DNA from: Gammaproteobacteria bacterium
Lineage (GTDB): Bacteria > Pseudomonadota > Gammaproteobacteria > UBA6429 > Thiohalophilaceae
Direction: 5' to 3'
DNA length: 5,669 bases
NCBI GenBank assembly: GCA_024641445.1
Contig: JAHEDA010000167.1
Span: forward strand, 1 to 5,669
Position numbers and translations under genes: made by a program. The stretch's first letter is position 1. The number at the start of each line of letters is the position of its first letter. Below, in pieces: positions 1 through 5,183 of the stretch. The notes beneath the pieces are model-generated. The model saw only the letters and a list, made by a program, of their open reading frames with translations. It did not search any database and had not been told where the DNA came from.

Positions 1-1153
1 CCTCACGACGAGACGCGAACAGGTTATACAGCTCAAAACCCAGGTGCCAGGAGAATTGGCCGTTGTCCTGTTCGCGCTCGATGTTGTCGTGAAAACGCTG
101 AACAATCGCGCTGATTTCAGCATCATCACAGGTAACGGTGTTATCCAGTAACATCAGGGCGATATGTTCCAGTACCTCCATGCTTGGGTGCTCGGCATTC
201 TCCTGCGGTTTCATCACCAGTAAGGAACGCCAGAGTTTTTTCAGGCCCGGGAAATCTTTGGTCGCCTTGTATTCAACGCGTGCATCTTCGATAAATGCAA
301 TGAAAAACATTTGTGCCGGACTGAGCTGCTCTGCCGAGATGCGGGCATTGGTGTAGGACAGATGTGCGGCCATGTGCGCAGAGGTGGCGCGAAACAACTC
401 CAATCCGGAGACCTCGCCAATGGCATCCACGGCATCCGGCATGTGAAAGATGCGAGCGTCGATATAGGGACGAAAGTCGGTATAGTCGGCGCCGGTCGGG
501 CGTAGAAAGAAATCACGGCCCCAGAGGGCGCGCAGGTAAAAATTCAGTTTGCGTTGTACATCGATAAACAGCGTGCCGCGCCGCTCTTTTTGCAGCATCG
601 CCTTGCTGTCTTGTGACTCCAGATTGAAGTAGGCCGTCAGATTATTAAAGTCACGGCGATAGGCCTGGGCGCCAAAATTGGCCCAGCGACGCAGGCCGCT
701 CAGGGTCAGCTTGGACAGGAGTTCGTCCATGTGATTGAGCATCGGCCGCAGGCCGCGCGCGGCGGTTGAGGCCAATTGGTGTATCAGGGTGAGGTAACCG
801 CGTACCAGCTCGGCGTCACCCAGACGGCGTGCTGCCGTGGGCAGACTATTGAACATGAGTGCGATGACCTCGGCGGAGGTCATCGAGGCAAGTTTCATCG
901 CCGCGGTCAGGACATCGTTAAGAATATCCTCACCGGTCTCTTTCACCACCAGCGGCATCTGTTGCAGATACGAAACGACGACATCGGTGCCACGCCCCAG
1001 ATTGCAGAGGGCGCGGGCACCCTCAAGATAGGCCGTCAGTCCTGCCGGTGACATGACGCGCGAGGCCTCCTGAAAGGTGCTCTCGAGCACATCGCGCACG
1101 ACGGGGGCGACGTCTTTTAGTTGATCCTCGTAGTCTTTCAGGTTAATTGACAT
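1..1153 (-). CDS. cbbO: CbbO, VWA-domain subunit of the CbbQO RuBisCO activase (N-terminal half, cut by window edge)
   Basis: The minus-strand frame is open from an ATG at 1153 to the left edge (384 full codons) with no stop. CbbO is the adaptor of the CbbQ AAA+ ring: known family work shows it binds RuBisCO through a C-terminal VWA domain, so that CbbQ can drive release of bound sugar-phosphate inhibitors. Family members are about 770-780 residues, so roughly half is present and the VWA/MIDAS part lies outside the window. What is visible is a mostly helical N-terminal region, then a conserved-looking block with HMAAHLSYT (about residues 260-268) and FIEDARVEYKA (287-297), which resembles the region before the VWA domain in NorD-type relatives. 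The start is supported by AAGGAAGG 8 bases upstream. The gene follows the methyltransferase by 54 bases and cbbQ lies one gene further upstream, so co-transcription is likely. The identification rests on residue patterns recalled from the family plus the cbbLSQ context; a NorD-like paralogue is the alternative but fits the locus less well. Confidence 0.88.
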   Translation of the reverse strand, partial: MSINLKDYEDQLKDVAPVVRDVLESTFQEASRVMSPAGLTAYLEGARALCNLGRGTDVVVSYLQQMPLVVKETGEDILNDVLTAAMKLASMTSAEVIALMFNSLPTAARRLGDAELVRGYLTLIHQLASTAARGLRPMLNHMDELLSKLTLSGLRRWANFGAQAYRRDFNNLTAYFNLESQDSKAMLQKERRGTLFIDVQRKLNFYLRALWGRDFFLRPTGADYTDFRPYIDARIFHMPDAVDAIGEVSGLELFRATSAHMAAHLSYTNARISAEQLSPAQMFFIAFIEDARVEYKATKDFPGLKKLWRSLLVMKPQENAEHPSMEVLEHIALMLLDNTVTCDDAEISAIVQRFHDNIEREQDNGQFSWHLGFELYNLFASRRE

Positions 1154-1207
1154 CGTCGCTACCTTCCTTCACTTACGGCAAGTCACAGAATAAGAAACGC
1201 TCTGTCC

Positions 1208-1801
1208 TTATCCGGTTTTCTCTGCCATACCTACGGTGTAATTTTTACCTTGTTTCATTTTGTCATAGTTACCAAAGATCTCTTTGAACACACGCTTGAT
1301 GTAGTCGCGCAGTCCATTGATGGTTACGACGTAAAGGCGGCCACCGGTATTCATCTGCCGATAGGCATCCATAAAAAAAATGGTCATCAACTCATTACCG
1401 ACCTTGGCCGGGATATTCGAGGCAATCACGTCAAACTTCCTGTCCGGAATCTGTGCCAGCCCATTGCTGAGCAGTGCCTCGGCATTGGTAATTTTATTCA
1501 GCGCGGCATTTTTATTGGCGTAGTCCACCGCAACAAAATCTTTATCAACCAGTGTGGTATGTCCCTGCGGCGCCAACCTGGCCATCGCCAGGCCGATGGC
1601 ACCGTAACCACAACCGAGGTCCAGACAGTTATCGGCAGGCTTGACCTCAACGTATTCCATTAACAGGAGCGTGCCCTCATCCAATGCCCGTGGGGAGAAC
1701 AGTCCCCAGGTAGTTTGAAACGTCAGTGTCTGCCCACCCAGCGTGTCGGTGAAGGCAATATCCTGCCGTAGCTTGTCGATAACTGATTTATCCATGGTCA
1801 T
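1208..1801 (-). CDS. Class I SAM-dependent methyltransferase (RsmC/MJ0882-like), between cbbQ and cbbO
   Basis: This 197-residue protein has a Rossmann-type SAM-binding core. Motif I is LDLGCGYGAIG at residues 60-70, the acidic end of strand beta2 is D86 in TLVDKD, and motif IV is N129-I-P-A in VIASNIPAK. The preceding TTWGLFSPRALDEGT block (30-44) resembles the substrate-side entry of the 'methyltransferase small' family (RsmC rRNA guanine-N2 methylases and archaeal MJ0882). At about 200 residues it is a single-domain protein, lacking the N-terminal duplicate of RsmC. Family members use NPP[FY] to methylate exocyclic or amide nitrogens; here the first proline is isoleucine and the aromatic residue is alanine, so the substrate cannot be inferred. 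The start is supported by GGAGAGG 9 bases upstream. It lies 70 bases after cbbQ and 54 before cbbO, on the same strand, so it probably belongs to the operon. Possible targets are RuBisCO, the activase, rRNA or a small metabolite; none is shown by the sequence. No signal peptide or membrane segment is visible, so it is likely cytoplasmic. Confidence 0.85.
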   Translation of the reverse strand: MTMDKSVIDKLRQDIAFTDTLGGQTLTFQTTWGLFSPRALDEGTLLLMEYVEVKPADNCLDLGCGYGAIGLAMARLAPQGHTTLVDKDFVAVDYANKNAALNKITNAEALLSNGLAQIPDRKFDVIASNIPAKVGNELMTIFFMDAYRQMNTGGRLYVVTINGLRDYIKRVFKEIFGNYDKMKQGKNYTVGMAEKTG

Positions 1802-1821
1802 GACCCAACACCTCTCCAGTT

Positions 1822-1848
1822 ATACGCACGATTAAATTTGTGGCGTAT
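1822..1848 (-). other. Imperfect stem-loop in the cbbQ-methyltransferase gap
   Basis: ATACGCAC (1822-1829) pairs with GTGGCGTAT (1840-1848), giving eight base pairs with a single-base bulge around a 10-base AT-rich loop. It ends 5 bases upstream of the methyltransferase Shine-Dalgarno sequence when read on the minus strand. There is no U-run after it, so it is not a standard terminator. It may be an mRNA processing or stability element, or chance. Confidence 0.3.
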
Positions 1849-1871
1849 CTTGGGGGATAGGTCTGGCTGGA

Positions 1872-2684
1872 TCAATCGACAAAGAATGTATTCACGGCAG
1901 CGCTCAGGGTCTCACGCATGTCCGGGTCATCGGTCAGCGGCGTCACCATGGTCATCTGGCAGGCGGCGACCGGTTTGATGCCCTTGTTGATCAACTGTCC
2001 TGCATACACCAACAAGCGGGTCGAGATACCCTCGTCGAGTCCGTGTCCCTTCAGATTGCGGGCGCGGTGTGCGATCTGCACCAGCTTTTCGGCGGTTGCG
2101 GCATCGATACCGGCTTCCTTGGAGACGATCGACGTCTCAATCTTGGCCTCGGGGTAATCGAAGTCCAGGCCGCCAAAGCGCTGCTTGGTCGATTGTTTCA
2201 GGTCTTTCATCAGACTCTGATAGCCGGGGTTGTAGGAGATGACTAATTGGAAGTCAGCATGCGCCTCAATGAGCTCGCCCTTTTTATCCAGCGGCAACTG
2301 ACGCCGATGGTCGGTCAGGGGGTGGATGACAACGGTGGTGTCCTGGCGTGCCTCCACGACTTCGTCGAGGTAACAAATCGCACCAATACGAGCGGCGGTG
2401 GCGAGCGGGCCATCCTGCCATTTAGTGCCATCCTTATCGAGCAGGAAACGACCGACCAGATCTGAGGCGGTCATGTCTTCGTTACAGGCCACCGTGATAA
2501 GGGGCTTGCCCAGTTTCCACGCCATGTATTCCACAAAGCGTGACTTACCGCAGCCGGTCGGACCCTTCAGCATCATCGGCATACGGGCGGCATAGGCGGC
2601 CTCGTATAACTCAATCTCGTTCGCAACCGCTTCGTAGTAGGGTTGTTTCTGGACTTTATACTGCTCAGTACTGACCTTAGACAT
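1872..2684 (-). CDS. cbbQ: CbbQ, MoxR-family AAA+ ATPase of the RuBisCO activase
   Basis: CbbQ forms a hexameric ATPase ring that, with CbbO, remodels RuBisCO and frees active sites blocked by RuBP or other sugar phosphates. Counting from the ATG at 2684 (270 residues, close to the roughly 267-270 usual for the family), Walker A is GPTGCGKS at 41-48, Walker B is ICYLDEV at 103-109, the sensor-1 asparagine is in SYNPGY near 152, and an arginine-finger candidate is in KQRFGG near 169. The MoxR-like fold and full length argue for an active ATPase. An ATG at 2699 would add MRMND. I prefer 2684 because GAGG lies 9 bases upstream of it, whereas 2699 has only a distant AAGG. The gene follows the small 103-codon gene by 44 bases and lies 70 bases before the methyltransferase gene. 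It is NorQ-like in sequence, but cbbLS and cbbO alongside make CbbQ the clear call. Confidence 0.95.
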   Translation of the reverse strand: MSKVSTEQYKVQKQPYYEAVANEIELYEAAYAARMPMMLKGPTGCGKSRFVEYMAWKLGKPLITVACNEDMTASDLVGRFLLDKDGTKWQDGPLATAARIGAICYLDEVVEARQDTTVVIHPLTDHRRQLPLDKKGELIEAHADFQLVISYNPGYQSLMKDLKQSTKQRFGGLDFDYPEAKIETSIVSKEAGIDAATAEKLVQIAHRARNLKGHGLDEGISTRLLVYAGQLINKGIKPVAACQMTMVTPLTDDPDMRETLSAAVNTFFVD

Positions 2685-2728
2685 ATCGTTCATCCTCATT
2701 GTCGCTGTGTACCTTGCGGCACCTTTAT

Positions 2729-3040
2729 TTATTCTTCATCGTCGGTTTCGTGTTCACCACTCCAACCGGCGGCGCGTGCAGTTTCCAATGCCGTGCCATG
2801 GATTCGTTCGTGACGTTCACGCAGATTCGGTGGTAAATGGCTAACCAGACAGCCATATTTGTCCCACTCGGCATTGACCTTCTGCAATAAGGAGTCAATC
2901 CCGGCTAGGTTCCAGCCCTCGCAGGTCTCGCTTTCAGGTAGTAGCTCGAATACCCAGGCATCGCGAATGATCTTGCCAATGGTGGTCATGCCGCCATTGA
3001 TGTCATTGTGTATGCCCACGTATTTATCTGGTTTGCTCAT
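2729..3040 (-). CDS. Small conserved-looking acidic protein between cbbS and cbbQ, function unknown
   Basis: I do not recognise a named family. The protein has 103 residues, no signal peptide and no membrane segment. Residues 8-30 (VGIHNDINGGMTTIGKIIRD and onward) are rich in glycine, asparagine and threonine and look like a structured core. An aromatic stretch AWVFELLP (28-35) follows, then CEGWNLAG (40-47), a predicted helical part with two WD/WS tryptophans, and an acidic tail ending ETDDEE. Two cysteines (40 and 64) are present but no CXXC. The frame is intact over its length, on the operon strand, and fills the cbbS-cbbQ space with normal gaps (108 and 29-44 bases), which supports a real gene. 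The start at 3040 has no clear Shine-Dalgarno, only a purine run AAAAAAG about 10 bases upstream, so translation may be weak. It lies downstream of an intrinsic terminator and so would be made at a lower level than RuBisCO. A role in RuBisCO folding, assembly or activation is inferred only from position. Confidence 0.8.
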   Translation of the reverse strand: MSKPDKYVGIHNDINGGMTTIGKIIRDAWVFELLPESETCEGWNLAGIDSLLQKVNAEWDKYGCLVSHLPPNLRERHERIHGTALETARAAGWSGEHETDDEE

Positions 3041-3092
3041 TGTTTGAATACTTTTTTAAGCTTTGTAACGGTGAATGCAGCATGCAACTCAT

Positions 3093-3126
3093 AAAAAACC
3101 CCTGTCCGTTTCCGGGCAGGGGCTTT
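3093..3126 (-). terminator. Intrinsic terminator after cbbS
   Basis: Read on the minus strand, CCCCTG (3122-3117) pairs with CAGGGG (3104-3099), with a C/A mismatch and then CCG/CGG closing a GAAA tetraloop, followed at once by six T residues (3098-3093). The stem begins 26 bases after the cbbS stop. This is a textbook Rho-independent terminator. Genes on the same strand continue downstream, so it probably works as a partial terminator that lowers expression of the 103-codon gene, cbbQ, the methyltransferase gene and cbbO relative to cbbLS. Read on the plus strand the tail is only CTTTATT, so it would be weak in that direction. Confidence 0.85.
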
Positions 3127-3148
3127 ATTCCTACTATCCCTGCCAGAC

Positions 3149-3505
3149 TTAAACAGTCTTGCCGCGGTAGATTACCATGGCAGCGCCAGCAGATTGCTTG
3201 AAGTTGTCAAAGCCAAGTAGACGCACGTGGTTCTTGGGGTGAGCCTTGTGGCAGTTTTCAACTTCGGCCAGGATGGCGGTGACATCGGTCTCACCGAACA
3301 TTGGCAGTTTCCACATGTACCAGTAATGGCTGAAGGCATTTTCTGGTTCAGTGTGTTCAATGCCGGGGTTCCAGCCCTTGCTCACGATGTACTCGATCTG
3401 CTTACGGATCTGGTCCGCAGACAGAGCAGGCAGGTATGAGAAGGTCTCAAACTTGCGGCTTGAGGTATCGCTCAAGCTTGATTTGTAGTCTTGCATATCA
3501 CTCAT
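3149..3505 (-). CDS. cbbS: RuBisCO small subunit, Form IA
   Basis: This is the small subunit of ribulose-1,5-bisphosphate carboxylase/oxygenase; eight copies cap the L8 core of the L8S8 enzyme in the cytoplasm. The 118-residue protein has the family's FETFSYLPALSADQIRKQI opening (19-37), the helix ending in SKGWNPGIEH (42-51), the signature YWYMWKLPMFG (61-71), and the C-terminal strand pattern KNHVRLLGFDNFKQ (91-104) followed by MVIYRG. Length is normal for proteobacterial Form IA small subunits and nothing is missing. The start at 3505 has GGAG 9 bases upstream; the next ATG (3496) would be too far from it. It follows cbbL by 117 bases, a rather long gap containing two inverted repeats, and is followed by an intrinsic terminator. 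Confidence 0.98.
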   Translation of the reverse strand: MSDMQDYKSSLSDTSSRKFETFSYLPALSADQIRKQIEYIVSKGWNPGIEHTEPENAFSHYWYMWKLPMFGETDVTAILAEVENCHKAHPKNHVRLLGFDNFKQSAGAAMVIYRGKTV

Positions 3506-3520
3506 TGTCTAAATCTCCAC

Positions 3521-3540
3521 AATTGATTTCGAATTCAATT
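3521..3540 (-). repeat. AT-rich inverted repeat just upstream of the cbbS ribosome binding site
   Basis: AATTGA (3521-3526) and TCAATT (3535-3540) are exact reverse complements around an 8-base spacer. The repeat ends 2 bases from the GGAG of cbbS. As RNA it would be a weak hairpin that could influence access to the ribosome site; the stem is only six A/T-rich pairs, so a role is uncertain. Confidence 0.35.
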
Positions 3541-3570
3541 CTTCCGACTTCGGTAGACGCTTTGCTGTTT

Positions 3571-3616
3571 AGTTGCTTGTGGCGAGGTAACTGGGTTTCC
3601 CCAGCTACCCGCAACT
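3571..3616 (-). promoter_or_regulatory. Strong stem-loop in the cbbL-cbbS intergenic region
   Basis: On the minus strand, GGTAGCTGGG (3609-3600) pairs with CCCAGTTACC (3595-3586), ten base pairs with one G-U, closed by a GAAA tetraloop (3599-3596). An outer exact pair, AGTTGC (3616-3611) with GCAACT (3576-3571), can extend the structure through an asymmetric internal loop. It starts 7 bases after the cbbL stop. No U-run follows, so it is not a standard terminator. A stable 3' hairpin here most likely blocks exonuclease decay or marks a processing site, helping to set the ratio of cbbL to cbbS message. Confidence 0.7.
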
Positions 3617-3622
3617 CGCTAC

Positions 3623-5044
3623 TTACTTGTGCGCAACGTCCAGTTTGTCGACGGTGTCGAATTCGAACTTGATTTCCTTCCAGGTTTCCATCGCCATCTT
3701 GAGCTCCGGGCTGTGCTTGGCAGCGTTGGTAAGGATGTCCTTACCTTCCTTCTCCAGCGCGCGGCCCTGGTTACGGGCCTCAACGCAGGCCTCAACCGCA
3801 ACGCGGTTGGCGGCGGCGCCAGCGGCATTACCCCAGGGGTGACCCAACGTACCGCCACCGAACTGGAGGACGGAGTCATCACCGAAGATGCTGACCAGTG
3901 CAGGCATGTGCCATACGTGGATACCACCGGAGGCAACCGGCAGAACACCCGGCATTGCACCCCAATCCTGGTCGAAGAAGATACCGCGTGAACGATCTTC
4001 CTTGATGTAGGAGTCACGCATGATGTCGATCCAGCCCAGGGTGGCATCGCGGTCGCCTTCGAGCTTACCGACAACGGTACCGGAGTGCAGGTGGTCACCA
4101 CCGGACAGACGCAGGATCTTGGTCAGTACGCGGAAGTGGATACCGTGGTGGGGGTTGCGGTCGAGTACGGCGTGCATGGCGCGGTGAATGTGCAGCAGCA
4201 TACCGTTGTCCTGACACCACTGTGCCAGCTGGGTGTTGGCAGACCAACCGCCGGTGATGTAGTCGTGCATGATAATCGGCGCGCCGATTTCCTTCGCGTA
4301 CTCCGCACGCTTCATCATTTCGTCTGATGTGGGTGCGGTGACGTTCAGGTAGTGGCCCTTACGCTCGCCAGTCTCGGCTTCAGCCTTATGGATAGCTTCC
4401 ATAACGAAGTCGAAACGGTGACGCCAGCGCATGAAAGGCTGTGAGTTGACGTTTTCGTCGTCCTTGGTGAAGTCCAGACCACCGCGCAGACCTTCGTAAC
4501 AGGCGCGGCCGTAGTTCTTGGCGGACAGACCGAGCTTGGGCTTGATGGTACAACCGAGCAGCGGACGACCATACTTGTTGAGCATGTCGCGTTCAACCTG
4601 AATACCCTGCGGAGGGCCATTACAGGTCATGACATAGGCGATGGGGAAGCGGATGTCTTCCAGACGCAGGGCGCGCAGGGCCTTGAAGCCGAACACGTTA
4701 CCGACCAGTGAGGTCATGACGTTTACCACGGAACCTTCCTCGAACAGGTCGATGGGGTAGGCCACAAAGGCGTAGAAGCAGGTGTCGTCACCGGGTACGT
4801 CTTCGATGGCGTAGGCACGGCCCTTGTAGTAGTCCAGGTCGGTCAACAGGTCGGTCCAGACGGTGGTCCAGGTACCGGTGGAAGACTCGGCGGCCACGGC
4901 GGCGGCAACTTCTTCACGCGGAACGCCAGGTTGTGGGGTGACTTTGAAGCACGCCAGGATATCGGTGTCCTTCGGGGTATAGTTGGGCATCCAGTATGTC
5001 TCGCGGTATTCCTTCACACCCGCGTTATAGGTCTTGACTGCCAT
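3623..5044 (-). CDS. cbbL: RuBisCO large subunit, Form IA
   Basis: This is the catalytic subunit of ribulose-1,5-bisphosphate carboxylase/oxygenase, which joins CO2 to RuBP to give two 3-phosphoglycerates. At 473 residues it has the normal Form IA length. The catalytic residues are all present, with spinach numbers in brackets: E53 (60), N116 (123), K168 and K170 in TIKPK (175, 177), the carbamylated K194 with D196 and E197 in FTKDDE (201, 203, 204), H287 (294), H320 (327), loop-6 K327 in GTVVGKLEG (334), S372 (379) and the GGG phosphate site 396-398. This makes an active enzyme and excludes a Form IV RuBisCO-like protein. Sequence and the following cbbS, cbbQ and cbbO point to Form IA of the non-carboxysomal type; no cso gene is visible. 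The start at 5044 has a strong AAAGGAGA 7 bases upstream. It heads the operon, opposite cbbR across 139 bases. Confidence 0.99.
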   Translation of the reverse strand: MAVKTYNAGVKEYRETYWMPNYTPKDTDILACFKVTPQPGVPREEVAAAVAAESSTGTWTTVWTDLLTDLDYYKGRAYAIEDVPGDDTCFYAFVAYPIDLFEEGSVVNVMTSLVGNVFGFKALRALRLEDIRFPIAYVMTCNGPPQGIQVERDMLNKYGRPLLGCTIKPKLGLSAKNYGRACYEGLRGGLDFTKDDENVNSQPFMRWRHRFDFVMEAIHKAEAETGERKGHYLNVTAPTSDEMMKRAEYAKEIGAPIIMHDYITGGWSANTQLAQWCQDNGMLLHIHRAMHAVLDRNPHHGIHFRVLTKILRLSGGDHLHSGTVVGKLEGDRDATLGWIDIMRDSYIKEDRSRGIFFDQDWGAMPGVLPVASGGIHVWHMPALVSIFGDDSVLQFGGGTLGHPWGNAAGAAANRVAVEACVEARNQGRALEKEGKDILTNAAKHSPELKMAMETWKEIKFEFDTVDKLDVAHK

Positions 5045-5072
5045 TGCAGTGTCTCCTTTGGTTGAAGAGTAG

Positions 5073-5082
5073 TTACGCGTAA
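5073..5082. repeat. 10-bp perfect palindrome in the cbbL leader
   Basis: TTACGCGTAA is its own reverse complement, and a further AGT (5068-5070) and ACT (5085-5087) pair symmetrically two bases outside it. It lies 28 bases upstream of the cbbL start, between the ribosome site and the presumed promoter. It could be a protein-binding site in the 5' leader; no function can be assigned. Confidence 0.35.
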
Positions 5083-5150
5083 GGACTCATGGCTACGCGG
5101 TGGGAGGATATTGCCCAAGCTGCATCATCAATAACAGTCGTTTTTTTCTA

Positions 5151-5179
5151 TGTTAATCATAGATAATTATCTATACTAA
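5151..5179. promoter_or_regulatory. Probable CbbR operator: 16-bp palindrome with phased TNA triplets
   Basis: A perfect 16-bp palindrome, ATAGATAATTATCTAT, spans 5159-5174. Over it lie TNA triplets at 5157-5159 (TCA), 5167-5169 (TTA) and 5177-5179 (TAA), each separated by exactly 7 bases, plus TAA at 5154-5156 and 5164-5166 with the same spacing. TNA-N7-TNA is the recognition pattern described for CbbR, and the site lies next to cbbR in the divergent promoter region, as expected for an activator of cbbL that also represses its own gene. The stretch is clearly AT-rich against the rest of the window. The assignment rests on motif and position only. Confidence 0.6.
5172..5177 (+). promoter_or_regulatory. 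Candidate -10 element of cbbR
   Basis: TATACT matches a sigma-70 -10 box at five of six positions (TATAAT). It overlaps the palindrome, which fits autorepression by CbbR. The corresponding -35 area (about 5149-5154, TATGTT) is poor. A start of transcription seven bases after this box would fall on the cbbR ATG itself. Confidence 0.3.
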
Positions 5180-5183
5180 ACCT

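Noticed and set aside
1250..1663. Plus-strand frame of 137 codons opposite the methyltransferase
   Set aside because: The minus-strand frame has a clear SAM-binding motif and ribosome site; the opposite frame has neither.
1208..1801. Recent horizontal insertion of the methyltransferase gene
   Set aside because: Some stretches are about 45 percent G+C, against about 60 percent in a cbbL sample, but others are above 70 percent. No repeats, transposase or integration scar flank the gene.
3629..3991. Plus-strand frame of 120 codons inside cbbL
   Set aside because: It is antisense to well-conserved RuBisCO large-subunit sequence and has no family-like features; a codon-bias shadow.
3619..4101. 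Second minus-strand frame of 160 codons overlapping the cbbL C-terminal part
   Set aside because: Low-complexity Ser/Thr/Arg-rich translation of the wrong frame of cbbL, which is intact.
3623..5044. Possibility of a RuBisCO-like (Form IV) or inactive protein
   Set aside because: All catalytic and carbamylation residues are present and a matching small subunit follows.
5103..5134. Sigma-70 promoter for cbbL (TTGATG with TATCCT on the minus strand)
   Set aside because: The spacer is only 15 bases and both boxes are poor; CbbR-activated promoters are often weak, so the true one cannot be picked by eye.
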